Below are positions 8,501 to 16,355 of a stretch of 64,000 nt of DNA, piece by piece. The notes below the pieces were generated by a model. The model saw only the letters and a list, made by a program, of their open reading frames with translations. It was not told the origin of the DNA and made no database searches. The position numbers and the translations under genes were made by a program. Origin of the DNA: Streptomyces sp. CB01635 (GTDB lineage: Bacteria; Actinomycetota; Actinomycetes; Streptomycetales; Streptomycetaceae); assembly GCF_002803065.1 (NCBI RefSeq), contig NZ_NNBL01000032.1:1-64000 (forward strand). Direction: 5' to 3'. Within the stretch, counting starts at the first letter, position 1, and every line of letters starts with the position of its first letter.

Positions 8501-11500
8501 CCGTCGGCGACCTGGGCGAGCCAGCGCTCCGGGTCCGTGGCGCGCTCGGCGGCGAGGACGACCGGGTGGATGGAGGTGAACCAGCCGACCGTGCGGAACA
8601 GGTCGTCGCGGCCGTGCCGGCCATGGGTCTCGACGTCGAAGGTCACCTCACGGGTACCCCGCCACCGGGCGAGTGCCTGGGCGAAGGCGCCGGTCATCAC
8701 CTGGTGGACCTGCAGGCCGAGCTTGCGGGGCAACGGTCCGATGAGGCGGGTGGTGGCCTCGGGGTCGAGGGAGAACTCGACGCGGCGGATGTCCTGCTCG
8801 TCGGGCGCCGGGGTGGTGAGCAGCAGGCTCCGGGCCTCGCCGCGGGCGGCGGCCAGGGCGCGCCAGTAGTCGGCCTCGCCGGGGCGTGCGGCGACGGCGG
8901 GGAGGGAGGCGACCCACTCCTCGTAGCGGCACGCCTCGTCGGGCAGGGCGGGCAGTGTGCCGTCGGACAGGGACGCCAGTGCGTGCTCCAGGTCCTCCAG
9001 GAGGATGCGCCAGGAGACGCCGTCGACGACCAGGTGGTGGATGGCGACGAGCAGCAGACCGTTGTCCTCGGGCCGACGCCGGTCGTGGGCGAGGAGAGCG
9101 CGGACGTGGACGCCCTTGAGCGGGTCGAGGCTGCGCTCGATCTCTTCGAGGGCCGCGTCGAGTTCGCCGTCGTCGGTGACGTCGCGCTCGCGCAGGACGT
9201 CACGTGGGTCGTAGGCGGAGAACGGCGCGGCCCCGGTCATGTGGCCCTCGGAGAAGTCGCCGTGTGCGTCCGCCGTGAAGCGGGCGCTGAGCGCGGGGTG
9301 TGCCGCGACGACGGCCTGCATGGCGAGGCGCAGCACGGTGGGGTCGACGGGGCGGTTGAGTTCCAGGAGCACCGACTGGTTCCACTGGTGCAGGTCCGTC
9401 CTGATGTGCCGGAAGAACCAGGACTGCACCGGTGCGAGCGGAGAGACACTGCTGCCGCGGGTGGGGTCCGCGGCGGCCGGTACGTCGGCGGCCGCCCCGG
9501 CGGCGGCGGGTTCGCCGGTGGGCTGCGGTGCGCCGGCGTCCAGGTGTGCGGCGAGATCGGCCAGCACGGGATGGCGGTAGATCTCGCGCATGGCGAGGGT
9601 GAAGCCCTCGCGGCGCAGCCGGGAGACCATCTGCATGGCGAGGATCGAGTCGCCTCCGGCTTCGAAGAACTGCGCGTCGTCGCGCACGTCCCCGAGGAGC
9701 TCTCCCCAGACGCTACGGACGGCCGGCAGCGAGCTCCTGACGTCGGCGCGCGGCGCGGAAGCGGCCGGTGCGGGAGCGGTCGGCGCGGAAACAGCCGGCG
9801 CGGTAGCGGCCTCGGGCGATGCGGCGGGCTCGACCGGCCCGGCGGGCTCGACCGGCCCGGTGGGCTCGGCCTCGACGGCCGGCTCGCCCTGCGTCGCCAG
9901 CTGATCGAGGGCCCGGCGGTCGGTCTTGCCGTTCGGCAGGACGGGGATGCCGGGCACCCGATGGAAGTGGGCCGGGACCATGTGGGACGGCAGCAGCGGC
10001 CCGAGAGCCGCGCGCACGTCCGTGACCTCGGCCCGCGTCACCACATGGGCCACGATCTGGAGGCTGCCCCGGGCATGGCGGGAGACCTGGACCGAGGCGT
10101 CCTGGACGGCGGGCAGCGACATCAACGCCGCGCGGACCTCGCCCAGTTCGACCCGGTTTCCGTTGATCTTGACCTGGTCGTCGAGGCGGCCCAGGTGGGT
10201 GAGAGCGCCGCCCGGCAGGAGCCGGACCAGGTCCCCCGTGCGGTACACGGTGTCCGTGCGGCCGCCCACCTGCAGGGCGCGGTAGCGGTCCGCGGTGCGC
10301 TCGGGGTCCCCTACGTAGCCGTCGGAGACGGTGCCGCCCCCGATCCACAGCTCGCCCGGTGCGCCCGGCGGCAGTTCGCGCAGGGACTCGTCGAGCACGT
10401 AAGCGCGGATGTTGTCGAAGGGCACTCCGATCGGCACCTCGCCGCGGCGTGTCCAGAACGAGTCGTCCCCGCGGCCCCAGGAGAAGACCGTGGAGTACGA
10501 CGTCTCGGTCGGCCCGTAGGCGTTGTGCAGCCGGGCCGGGTGCGCCGCCTCGAAGGCGATGCGGAGCTCGTTGGGCAGTGACTCGCCGGTGGAGACGACC
10601 GTGCGCAGGGTGCGGTTGGCCGTGAACGCCTCCGCCTCCAGCAGCAGACGCAGTTGGGAGGGGACGGCGTGCAGCAGCGTGACGCCGTGCCGCTCGATGG
10701 CCTCGGCCAGCAGGTCCGGGTCGCGTTCGGCGTCCGGTGGCGCCACGACCAGGCGGGCGCCCGACACGAGGGCGACGAGCATCTCGTGGGCGCTGACGTC
10801 GAAGGTGAAGGGCGCCTTGAGGAGCATCGCGTCGTCGGAGCCGATGCCGAAGTGCCGGACGGCGGCGAGGACGTCGGTGACCAGGGCGCGATGGCTGAGC
10901 TGGACGCCCTTGGGGGTGCCGGTGGAGCCGGAGGTGTACAGGACGTGCAGCGCGTCGGCGGACGTCGGCCCCTGCACGGCCGCCACGCCGGACCTGGCCA
11001 GGTCGGCCAGCGGCACCTGCTGCGGGCCCGCCGGGCAGGCCCCGGCGGTGTCGGGGGCGACGATCGCGAGCCGGATCCCGCTGCTGTCGACGATGTGGCG
11101 GCGCCGCGCCTCGGGGTGGGCGGCGTCCAGAGGCACGTATGCGGCACCGGTGCGCAGGATCCCGAGCATCGCGGCGACGGCCTCGTCGCTGCGGGGCAGC
11201 AGGACGCCGACCCGGTCGCCGGCGCGCACGCCGCGGGCGACGAGTCCGGCGGCGTACCCCTCGATACGGGCGTCCAGTTCGCGACGGGTCCAGCGGCGGT
11301 CGCCGAACTCGACGGCCACCGCGTCCGGGCGTGCCTGCGCGGCGGCGCGGATCAGTGTGTCGATGTCCGTGTCGTCGAGGGGGTGGTCGGTGGCGTTGAG
11401 GTGGTCGAGGGTGGCGCGGGCGCGCGGCCCGATCCCGTCGAGCTCGGCGACGGCACGGTCCGGCCCGCGCACCAGCTGCCGGGCGAGCTCGCAGACGTGC

Positions 11501-12804
11501 TCGGTGAAGGCCTCGGCGGTCGCGGTCTCGATGCGGGCGGCGTCGTACTTGAGCCGGCCGCGCAGCGTGCCCCCGCCCTCGTACAGCTCGAGGGTGAGCA
11601 GACCGAGGCCGGGAGTGGGGACGTCCTGGCGCCACCGGGCGCGCAGTCCGCCGCGCAGCTCGACGCCCTCGTCGGCGGCGGCGCCCGGGTCGGCCCAACT
11701 GTGCAGCACGAACGTGCAGTTGAACGGGTCGGCCGCGGCGCCGCCCGGGGCGAGCTTCGCGATGCGCGGGAACGGAAGGCGCGAGTGGTCCACGGCGCGG
11801 GCCAGTTCCCGCTGCACGCCGCCGACGAACGCGGCGGCCGTCAGGTCCGGGTCCTGGGCGGGGGCGCGCACCAGGAGGGTACGGACGAAGTAGCCGACGG
11901 TGCGGTCGAAGCGCGGGTCGGTACGGGCGCCCAGCGGGACACCGACGGTGGGCGCCTGCTGGCGGCCGTACGTGCCCAGGGCCTTGAGGTAGGCGGCGAG
12001 CAGCACGGCGGCGGCACCCGCCCGGTGCTGCCGCGAGAACGCGTTGATCTCGCCCCACAGTCCGGCGTCCAGGTCCAGCGGCACCATCGCCTCGCGGGGG
12101 GCGTCGGCGCCCGGGGTGTCCAGCGGGAAGTCGACGGTGAGGTCGGCGCCGTCGAGCCGGCCGCGCCAGTACTCCTCGGCGGCGGCGGTGTCCTGCCCGG
12201 CCTCATGGGCGCGGGCGGTGACGTAGGCGCCGAATCCGGCGGGGGCGGCGCCGGGCACCTCGCCGTATTCGTACGCGCCGAGCAGGTCGGCGAGGAGGAG
12301 GCCGGTGGACTCTCCGTCGACGACGAGGTGGTGCACGACGAGCAGCAGCGTGTGGTGATCGGGTGCGTGCGCGATCAGCACGGCGCGCAGCACGCCGTCG
12401 CGTTCCAGGTCGAGTTCCCGGCGGGCTTCGGCGAGCAGGGCCCGGGCCGGACCGTGACCGGTGTCGCGGGCGGCGCCGCGGCGCTCCATGCGCGGGGCGC
12501 GGGCCGGGTCGACGTCGAGGAAGGGCAGTCCGTCGCCGCTGCCGGTGTCGTCGTCGCAAACGCGCGCCGAGAGCAGCGGGTGGCGGGCGACGAGAGCGGC
12601 CAGGGCTGCCTCCAGCGCGGCGTCGTCGAGCGGGCCGCGCAGGTCGATGGCGAGCGGCACGTTGTACGGCGAGTTCTGCGGGTCGGCCCGGTGCTGGAGC
12701 AGCAGCCCGAGCTGGTCCTCGGTCAGGGGTACGGTGCCCGCCTCGGCCGCCCCTGGGCCGGCGGTCGCGGCGGTCTGCGCGCCTGAGCGCTGGAGCATGG
12801 TCAT
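5509..12804 (-). CDS. NRPS, C-A-PCP-E-C-PCP-TE; last module lacks adenylation domain; candidate terminal streptogramin A synthetase (SnaD/VirH-like)
   Basis: A 2431-residue synthetase. Landmarks by approximate residue: C domain HHLVVDG 156; A domain core YTSGSTGTPKGV 620-632; PCP GGDSI 1050; epimerisation domain HHLVVDGVSW 1258 and RTVGWFTS; second C domain HHVLLDGWS 1732; PCP GGHSL 2095; thioesterase GFSGG 2232 with a late His in GNHVTM. Between the second C and the last PCP there are only about 50 linker residues, so no A domain. My hand reading of the A-domain code is D-V-H-H-V-T-A-Y-S, nearest to the Ser-type group but not a confident match. Group A streptogramins end with Ser (oxazole) then D-Pro before lactonisation, so this may be the terminal enzyme with proline loaded in trans; that is inference. 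The start at 12804 follows AGGAG. The gene has its own SARP-type promoter. Confidence 0.85.
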   Translation of the reverse strand: MTMLQRSGAQTAATAGPGAAEAGTVPLTEDQLGLLLQHRADPQNSPYNVPLAIDLRGPLDDAALEAALAALVARHPLLSARVCDDDTGSGDGLPFLDVDPARAPRMERRGAARDTGHGPARALLAEARRELDLERDGVLRAVLIAHAPDHHTLLLVVHHLVVDGESTGLLLADLLGAYEYGEVPGAAPAGFGAYVTARAHEAGQDTAAAEEYWRGRLDGADLTVDFPLDTPGADAPREAMVPLDLDAGLWGEINAFSRQHRAGAAAVLLAAYLKALGTYGRQQAPTVGVPLGARTDPRFDRTVGYFVRTLLVRAPAQDPDLTAAAFVGGVQRELARAVDHSRLPFPRIAKLAPGGAAADPFNCTFVLHSWADPGAAADEGVELRGGLRARWRQDVPTPGLGLLTLELYEGGGTLRGRLKYDAARIETATAEAFTEHVCELARQLVRGPDRAVAELDGIGPRARATLDHLNATDHPLDDTDIDTLIRAAAQARPDAVAVEFGDRRWTRRELDARIEGYAAGLVARGVRAGDRVGVLLPRSDEAVAAMLGILRTGAAYVPLDAAHPEARRRHIVDSSGIRLAIVAPDTAGACPAGPQQVPLADLARSGVAAVQGPTSADALHVLYTSGSTGTPKGVQLSHRALVTDVLAAVRHFGIGSDDAMLLKAPFTFDVSAHEMLVALVSGARLVVAPPDAERDPDLLAEAIERHGVTLLHAVPSQLRLLLEAEAFTANRTLRTVVSTGESLPNELRIAFEAAHPARLHNAYGPTETSYSTVFSWGRGDDSFWTRRGEVPIGVPFDNIRAYVLDESLRELPPGAPGELWIGGGTVSDGYVGDPERTADRYRALQVGGRTDTVYRTGDLVRLLPGGALTHLGRLDDQVKINGNRVELGEVRAALMSLPAVQDASVQVSRHARGSLQIVAHVVTRAEVTDVRAALGPLLPSHMVPAHFHRVPGIPVLPNGKTDRRALDQLATQGEPAVEAEPTGPVEPAGPVEPAASPEAATAPAVSAPTAPAPAASAPRADVRSSLPAVRSVWGELLGDVRDDAQFFEAGGDSILAMQMVSRLRREGFTLAMREIYRHPVLADLAAHLDAGAPQPTGEPAAAGAAADVPAAADPTRGSSVSPLAPVQSWFFRHIRTDLHQWNQSVLLELNRPVDPTVLRLAMQAVVAAHPALSARFTADAHGDFSEGHMTGAAPFSAYDPRDVLRERDVTDDGELDAALEEIERSLDPLKGVHVRALLAHDRRRPEDNGLLLVAIHHLVVDGVSWRILLEDLEHALASLSDGTLPALPDEACRYEEWVASLPAVAARPGEADYWRALAAARGEARSLLLTTPAPDEQDIRRVEFSLDPEATTRLIGPLPRKLGLQVHQVMTGAFAQALARWRGTREVTFDVETHGRHGRDDLFRTVGWFTSIHPVVLAAERATDPERWLAQVADGLTGVPDGGVGFGACREFSSDPALRTQLRTLPPALVCFNYYGQADQLSADGGFTMSGRPIPREHSARCERVYGIEVYGIVHGGRLRMGLTWVPSPADGVDEAGVKALVDQMRWVLATLAGADPDAVSAGEITAPGLPAALPAAEPSRAGALPDSSTAGPSAVDPRETVPVTPQQHGLLLDALAHSGSGRYVEQLFWRWYGPLDTERFTAAWQSVFDRETVLRAAFDWDDAPCLVLHDRVTADVVRHPAGSVDWDELMEQDRVRGFDLRVPGLLRATLVDDPDGAGTPSTRVLITFHHVLLDGWSVSVLLQEFYRAYFADGTLPGSERRPDIRDYARWLAEQDTAPAREFWSAAVPAAAPLVRPALPGPATGQSGWSRAEVRLSRPEADRLRSWAAARAATESSALQAVWALLLYRAGGGHGPSPVGFGVTVSGRGIALDSVERLPGLLMNSLPMTIQVDPAHTVPQLLTELRDQALDMAAYEWVSTGQIHEWSGRRADEKLVESLIVFENYPRSSEDLESTLAAHGIRVELPEAAGSQTAFPVTLLAFRDVDGSLVLTAVYDRGRITDADAALLVDQCAGLLRALPDTADESTTVADILAGLSPADLPRMADRTEPVADAAGEAVTWPEGPQTQVVKEAWQAVFGTPVADPGVHFFQAGGHSLLAMRLLRELNLRSGRTLRLDELLAHPRAGELAHLLTQEPRDTTGSGPADVLVPLRPAERPGAGTVHLVHPPGGQVACYAQLAHCYEGPEALVGIRDPRVDDPEPEHLSAEQLAELYLEALRPALDSGERIVLGGFSGGGVIAYEIARRITEEGGRPPLVVMVDAGAPDGELTDADADGSFANQLRAVAEGRAPAPDAEGPGARPSDPDGEQDARTAEPDGSASYLTELAQIAEWMRGDGGGDPVALMRDSVEAVQRYRPGPYAGPVAVLRAGDTGFGKGTDYDESDRFHARAGLGWEDHVEDLAIRVVPGNHVTMLTGENVRALARILASAVRH

Positions 12805-12885
12805 CAGGTGTCTCCTGAGTCGGAATCCGAGGCTTGGGTTCGTCCGGGCACACCTCGGCCCGGTGGTCCGCACGGTCCGGGCACG

Positions 12886-12928
12886 AGTGTGGTGCGCGCC
12901 GCCGACACGTCGCTGACGTGCGGCTGAT
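12886..12928 (-). promoter_or_regulatory. SARP-type promoter of the 5509-12804 NRPS gene
   Basis: Reading leftward, three heptamers ATCAGCC (12928-12922), GTCAGCG (12917-12911) and GTCGGCG (12906-12900) repeat every 11 bp. Exactly 8 bp later comes CACACT (12891-12886), a plausible -10. This is the classic layout for SARP activators. It lies about 80-125 bp upstream of the NRPS start in the 170-bp gap after the aminotransferase gene and probably drives NRPS, snaA, snaB, metK, kinase and metH. The rest of the gap shows nothing else I can name. Confidence 0.72.
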
Positions 12929-12974
12929 GCAGCGCGCGACGGCGGACCGCCCGCTGTGCCGGACGGCCGGGGTG

Positions 12975-14297
12975 TCAGCTGCGGCCCGAGCGGGCCTCGA
13001 CCAGGGCCGCGAGGCGGTCCAGGCCGACGTTGATGTCCTGGGCGGTCAGCACGGAGTACGACAGCCGCAGCTGGCGCAGTCCGCCGGTGCCCGCGTAGAA
13101 GTGGTACATCGGGGTCCACAGCACGCCGAAGCGCCGGGCGGACTCCTCCAGTGCCTCCTCGTCGGCGGTGAACGGCACGGTGACCACGGCGAACAGGCCG
13201 CCGGTGGGCACGTTCCAGCTCACCCCGCTGCCCCCGCCCTGCGGGAAGCGCGCGGCGAGGCCGTCGAGCAGGGTGCGCAGGTTGCGGCGGTAGACGGCGG
13301 CCTCGCGGGCGCAGGCCCGTTCCATGCTGCAGCCGTGCTCGAGGAGCAGTCCGCCGATCGCCGCCTGCGCGAGCGCCGAGGTGTTGAGCGTGAACATGCT
13401 CTTGAGCTTGGCGAGCTGATCGGCGAAGAAGCCGCCCTGCGCGACCGGCTGGTCGGCGACGACGTACCCGATGCGGGCGCCGGGGTAGGCGGTCTTGGAG
13501 TACGAGCCGATGTAGACGACCCGTCCCGCGGTGTCCAGGGACTTGAGAGTGGGCAGCCGGCCCTGGCCGTCGTGGAACATCGAGTACGGGTTGTCCTCGA
13601 TCAGCAGGATGTCCTGCTCCTCGGCGACGCGCAGCAGGCGCCTGCGGTCGTCGAGGGACATCCGGGAGCCGCCGGGGTTGGCGAAGTCGGGGATGACGTA
13701 ACAGGCCCGCGGGTGCAGGCCGTCGGCGCGGGCCCGGGCAATGCTGCGCGCCACGTCGTCGGGGTCGAGACCGCCGGGGCCCTCGGGCACCAGGTGGACC
13801 GCGGTCTCGGTGAGCCGGGCGGCGCCGGTGAAGCCGACGTAAGTCGGTGCGGCGGCGAGCACGACGTCGCGTTCGTCGCGGCGCAGTGCCCGCAGCAGCA
13901 GGACCATGGCCTCCTGGCAGCCGGTGGTGACGAGCACCGCGTCCGGGTCGGCCGGGATCCCTTCGTCCACCTCCAGCTGACGGACGATCAGCTCGTTGAT
14001 GATGCCTTTGGTGGGGCCGTACTGGAACAGGGCCCGGCGCACCTGTTCCTCGCCGAGTCCGCGCTCCTGCTCCAGGTACCGGGTGAACCGCCGCAGATGC
14101 CGGTGCAGCGCCTCGGTGCGGTAGTGGCCCTCGTAGGGGCGGCCCGCCGCGAACGACACGGCGTCGGGGTAGTTCCCGGTGACCTCGTTGAGCAGCGTCA
14201 TCGAGGTCAGCGCGGGGTCGGCGAGGCTGGTGTGCAGGTCGGCGACGGCCAACAGGGGCGCGGCCCGGGGTGCTTCGAGCAGCGCGGCCGCTTTCAT
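12975..14297 (-). CDS. pglE: PLP-dependent aminotransferase, phenylglycine aminotransferase (PglE-like)
   Basis: A 440-residue fold-type I aminotransferase. The PLP lysine is in GSYSKTAYPGARIGY; DFANPGGSRMS and IEDNPYSMF carry the usual Asn and Asp contacts. In the pristinamycin pathway PglE transaminates phenylglyoxylate to L-phenylglycine with phenylalanine as amino donor; the related HpgT does this for hydroxyphenylglycines. The gene is last in an operon ordered as in S. pristinaespiralis (pglA-B-C-D-mbtY-pglE), and its start overlaps the MbtH gene stop (ATGA). No dpgA or hmo/hmaS genes are near, which favours plain phenylglycine. The function rests on context and family and has not been tested. 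Confidence 0.85.
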   Translation of the reverse strand: MKAAALLEAPRAAPLLAVADLHTSLADPALTSMTLLNEVTGNYPDAVSFAAGRPYEGHYRTEALHRHLRRFTRYLEQERGLGEEQVRRALFQYGPTKGIINELIVRQLEVDEGIPADPDAVLVTTGCQEAMVLLLRALRRDERDVVLAAAPTYVGFTGAARLTETAVHLVPEGPGGLDPDDVARSIARARADGLHPRACYVIPDFANPGGSRMSLDDRRRLLRVAEEQDILLIEDNPYSMFHDGQGRLPTLKSLDTAGRVVYIGSYSKTAYPGARIGYVVADQPVAQGGFFADQLAKLKSMFTLNTSALAQAAIGGLLLEHGCSMERACAREAAVYRRNLRTLLDGLAARFPQGGGSGVSWNVPTGGLFAVVTVPFTADEEALEESARRFGVLWTPMYHFYAGTGGLRQLRLSYSVLTAQDINVGLDRLAALVEARSGRS

Positions 14298-14512
14298 GCG
14301 GCGGCCTCGTCCATGGCGTCCACGAGGCTCTTGGGCCGCATGTCGGTCCAGTTCTCGCTGATGTGGGCGAGCGCGCTCTCGCGGTCGGTGGCCGGCAGGG
14401 CGATGCTCCAGCCGGCGGGGACCTCGGCGAAGGACGGCCACAGCGAGTACTGGCCCTCGTGGTTGACCAGGACGAGATACGTGCCTTCGGCGTCCTCGAA
14501 GGGGTTGCTCAT
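14294..14512 (-). CDS. mbtH: MbtH-like NRPS chaperone
   Basis: A complete 72-residue MbtH-family protein. The family signature is intact: NHEGQYSLWP, the AEVPAGW turn, and the end HISENWTDMRPKSL with the conserved W, T, D, R and P. Such proteins bind adenylation domains and are often needed for their solubility or activity, so the likely partners are the A domains of the three synthetases here. It sits between pglD and pglE as mbtY does in S. pristinaespiralis. The start at 14512 overlaps the pglD stop (ATGA) and is preceded by GGGAG. A SARP-type box inside the end of pglD could give it its own promoter. Confidence 0.96.
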   Translation of the reverse strand: MSNPFEDAEGTYLVLVNHEGQYSLWPSFAEVPAGWSIALPATDRESALAHISENWTDMRPKSLVDAMDEAAA

Positions 14513-15354
14513 GACGGTCTCCCGGTTCCTTGTGCTAGGCGTGGTGGGACGGCGGTTGCAGTGGTCCCCATCCAGGCTGGCCGGGAGGGCCGACGCGGGG
14601 CTGACATGTCGCTGACGAGGTCGTCGACCAGCTCGAGCAGTACGGGCGCGGGCTCGTCGGCCAGGTGGAAGTGGCCGCCGGAGAAGGTCCGGTGGCGTAC
14701 GGGACCGGTGGTGGCCGCGGTCCAGTCGGCGGCTTCGTCCGCGGTGAGTTCGGGGTCGCCGGTGGCCCGGTGCACGGTGAGGGGTAGGTCCGGGGCGGGC
14801 CCGGCGGGCTGTACGTAGGTCTCGGCGAGCGCGTAGTCGGCGCGCGCGGTGCGCAGCACCAGGTCGAGCAGGTCGGGGTGGGCGAGGACCTCGTCGGGAA
14901 CGCCCTCGAGACGGCGCAGTTCGGCGATGAGTTCCCGGTCGCTGCCGAGGTGGACCCTGCCGGGCCTGACCCGGTGCGGCGGGGGCATACCGGAGACGAT
15001 CAGCCGCAGCGGCGGGTGGCCCGCGGCCAGCAGGCGCCGCGCTGTCTCGTAGGCGGCGAGGGCGCCGAGGCTGTGCCCGTACAGGACGACGGGGCGGTCG
15101 AGCAGGGGCCGGGCCGCGTCGGCGGCGGCGTCGGCCAGCGCGTGCAGATCGGTGTGCAGCGGTTCGGCGATGCGGTCGGTGTGGCCGGGGTACTGGACGG
15201 CGTGCAGCTCGACGGTCTCGGGCAGCAGGGCGGGCCAGTTCCAGTAGGCGGTGGCCGAGCCGCCGCCGTGCGGGAAGCACATGAGCCGCACCTGGGCGGC
15301 CGGCCGGGGCACGGGGCAGCGGTACCAGGCGGCGGTGACACCGGTGGTGCTCAT
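14509..15354 (-). CDS. pglD: Type II thioesterase of the phenylglycine pathway (PglD-like)
   Basis: A 281-residue alpha/beta-hydrolase thioesterase. Motifs: CFPHGGGSA oxyanion region, nucleophile elbow GHSLGA, and the late catalytic His in FSGGHFHLAD. In the pristinamycin model PglD releases phenylglyoxylate from its CoA thioester. If the DpgC-like enzyme here already releases CoA, it may instead edit misloaded carriers. The start at 15354 overlaps the pglC stop. The recognisable domain ends near LVDDLVSDM; about 30 further residues rich in R, P and T look unconserved, and the DNA encoding this end holds a SARP-type promoter for mbtH. Confidence 0.86.
   Translation of the reverse strand: MSTTGVTAAWYRCPVPRPAAQVRLMCFPHGGGSATAYWNWPALLPETVELHAVQYPGHTDRIAEPLHTDLHALADAAADAARPLLDRPVVLYGHSLGALAAYETARRLLAAGHPPLRLIVSGMPPPHRVRPGRVHLGSDRELIAELRRLEGVPDEVLAHPDLLDLVLRTARADYALAETYVQPAGPAPDLPLTVHRATGDPELTADEAADWTAATTGPVRHRTFSGGHFHLADEPAPVLLELVDDLVSDMSAPRRPSRPAWMGTTATAVPPRLAQGTGRPS
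14574..14616 (-). promoter_or_regulatory. SARP-type promoter inside the 3' end of pglD, reading toward mbtH and pglE
   Basis: Leftward heptamers GTCAGCG (14616-14610), GTCAGCC (14605-14599) and GTCGGCC (14594-14588) repeat at exactly 11 bp. CAGCCT (14579-14574) follows 8 bp later as a possible -10. This is the best match to a GTCAGSS motif in the window. It lies within pglD coding sequence, about 75-105 bp upstream of the mbtH start, so mbtH and pglE may be transcribed separately from the long NRPS operon. Confidence 0.62.
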
Positions 15355-16355
15355 GCGGCCGCTCCTGACCGCGCGGGCCATTCAAGGCGGGCCACGGCGT
15401 CGAGCACGCGCTGGACGTCCGGGAGGTAGTGGGCTTCGAGCAGCGGGGCGGGGTAGGGCACGTCGAATCCGGTGACGCGGCGCACCGGGGCCTCCAGGTG
15501 GTAGAAGCAGCGCTCGGTGATCCGTGCCGCTATCTCGGCGCCGGGCCCGGCGAAGCCGTGGGCCTCGTGGATGACGACGGCACGCCCGGTGCGGCGGACG
15601 GCGGCGCACACGGTCTCCTCGTCGAACGGCGACAGGGTGCGCAGGTCGACGACCTCCAGGCTGATGCCCGCTTCGGCCGCGGCCTCGGCGGCCGCCATGG
15701 CCACGGGCAGCGAGGGCCCGTAGGTGACGAGGGTGGCGTCGGTGCCGGGCCTGCGGACGGCGGCCCAGCCGAGCGGCCCGGTGTCGACGGGGAGCGTGAC
15801 CTCCTCCTTGTGCCAGTACAGGCGCTTGGGTTCGAGGAAGACGACCGGGTCGGGCGAGGCGATGGCGCGGCGCAGCAGCGAGTACGCGTCGGCGACGGTG
15901 GCGGGCGTGACGACGGTGAGGCCGGGGGTGGCCATGTAGTAGATCTCGGAGGAGTCGCTGTGGTGCTCGACGCCGCCGATGCCTCCGCCGTAGGGGATGC
16001 GCACGGTGATGGGCAGCGGCAGGGAGCCGCGGGTGCGGGAGCGGAACTTGGCGACGTGGCTGACGAGCTGCTCGAAGGCCGGATAGGCGAAGGCGTCGAA
16101 CTGCATCTCCACGACGGGGCGGTAGCCGTACATCGCCATGCCCACGGCGGCGCCGATGATGGCGGACTCCGCCAGCGGCGTGTCGAAGCAGCGTTCGTCG
16201 CCGAACTCGCGGGCCAGGCCGTCGGTGACCCGGAAGACGCCGCCGAGGGTGCCGACGTCCTCGCCGAAGACCAGGGTGCGCTCGTCCTCGCGCATCGCGT
16301 GCCGCAGCGCCGAGTTGAGGGCCTTGGCCAGGGTGACCTCGGTGGCCGGGGTCAT
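15351..16355 (-). CDS. pglC: 2-oxoacid dehydrogenase E1 beta subunit (PglC-like)
   Basis: A 334-residue transketolase-type E1 beta subunit. Characteristic segments are VFGEDVGTLGGVFRVTDGL, DTPLAESAIIGAAVGMAMYG, IRIPYGGGIGG-like TVRIPYGGGIGGVEHHSDS and VVDLRTLSPFD. With the alpha subunit it forms a thiamine-diphosphate E1 component. In the pristinamycin model PglB/PglC turn phenylpyruvate into phenylacetyl-CoA; E2 and E3 would be borrowed from primary metabolism, since none is encoded here. It overlaps both neighbours by ATGA. The subunits resemble branched-chain and pyruvate dehydrogenases, so substrate choice is taken from context. Confidence 0.87.
   Translation of the reverse strand: MTPATEVTLAKALNSALRHAMREDERTLVFGEDVGTLGGVFRVTDGLAREFGDERCFDTPLAESAIIGAAVGMAMYGYRPVVEMQFDAFAYPAFEQLVSHVAKFRSRTRGSLPLPITVRIPYGGGIGGVEHHSDSSEIYYMATPGLTVVTPATVADAYSLLRRAIASPDPVVFLEPKRLYWHKEEVTLPVDTGPLGWAAVRRPGTDATLVTYGPSLPVAMAAAEAAAEAGISLEVVDLRTLSPFDEETVCAAVRRTGRAVVIHEAHGFAGPGAEIAARITERCFYHLEAPVRRVTGFDVPYPAPLLEAHYLPDVQRVLDAVARLEWPARSGAAA

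Noticed and set aside
4126..10581. A 2151-codon open frame on the + strand opposite the A-less NRPS, and similar long frames such as 19761-30596.
   Set aside because: These are antisense shadows caused by very high third-position GC. They contain no recognisable domains, are dominated by Gly/Arg/Val/Glu runs, and lie exactly opposite NRPS genes with clear motifs.
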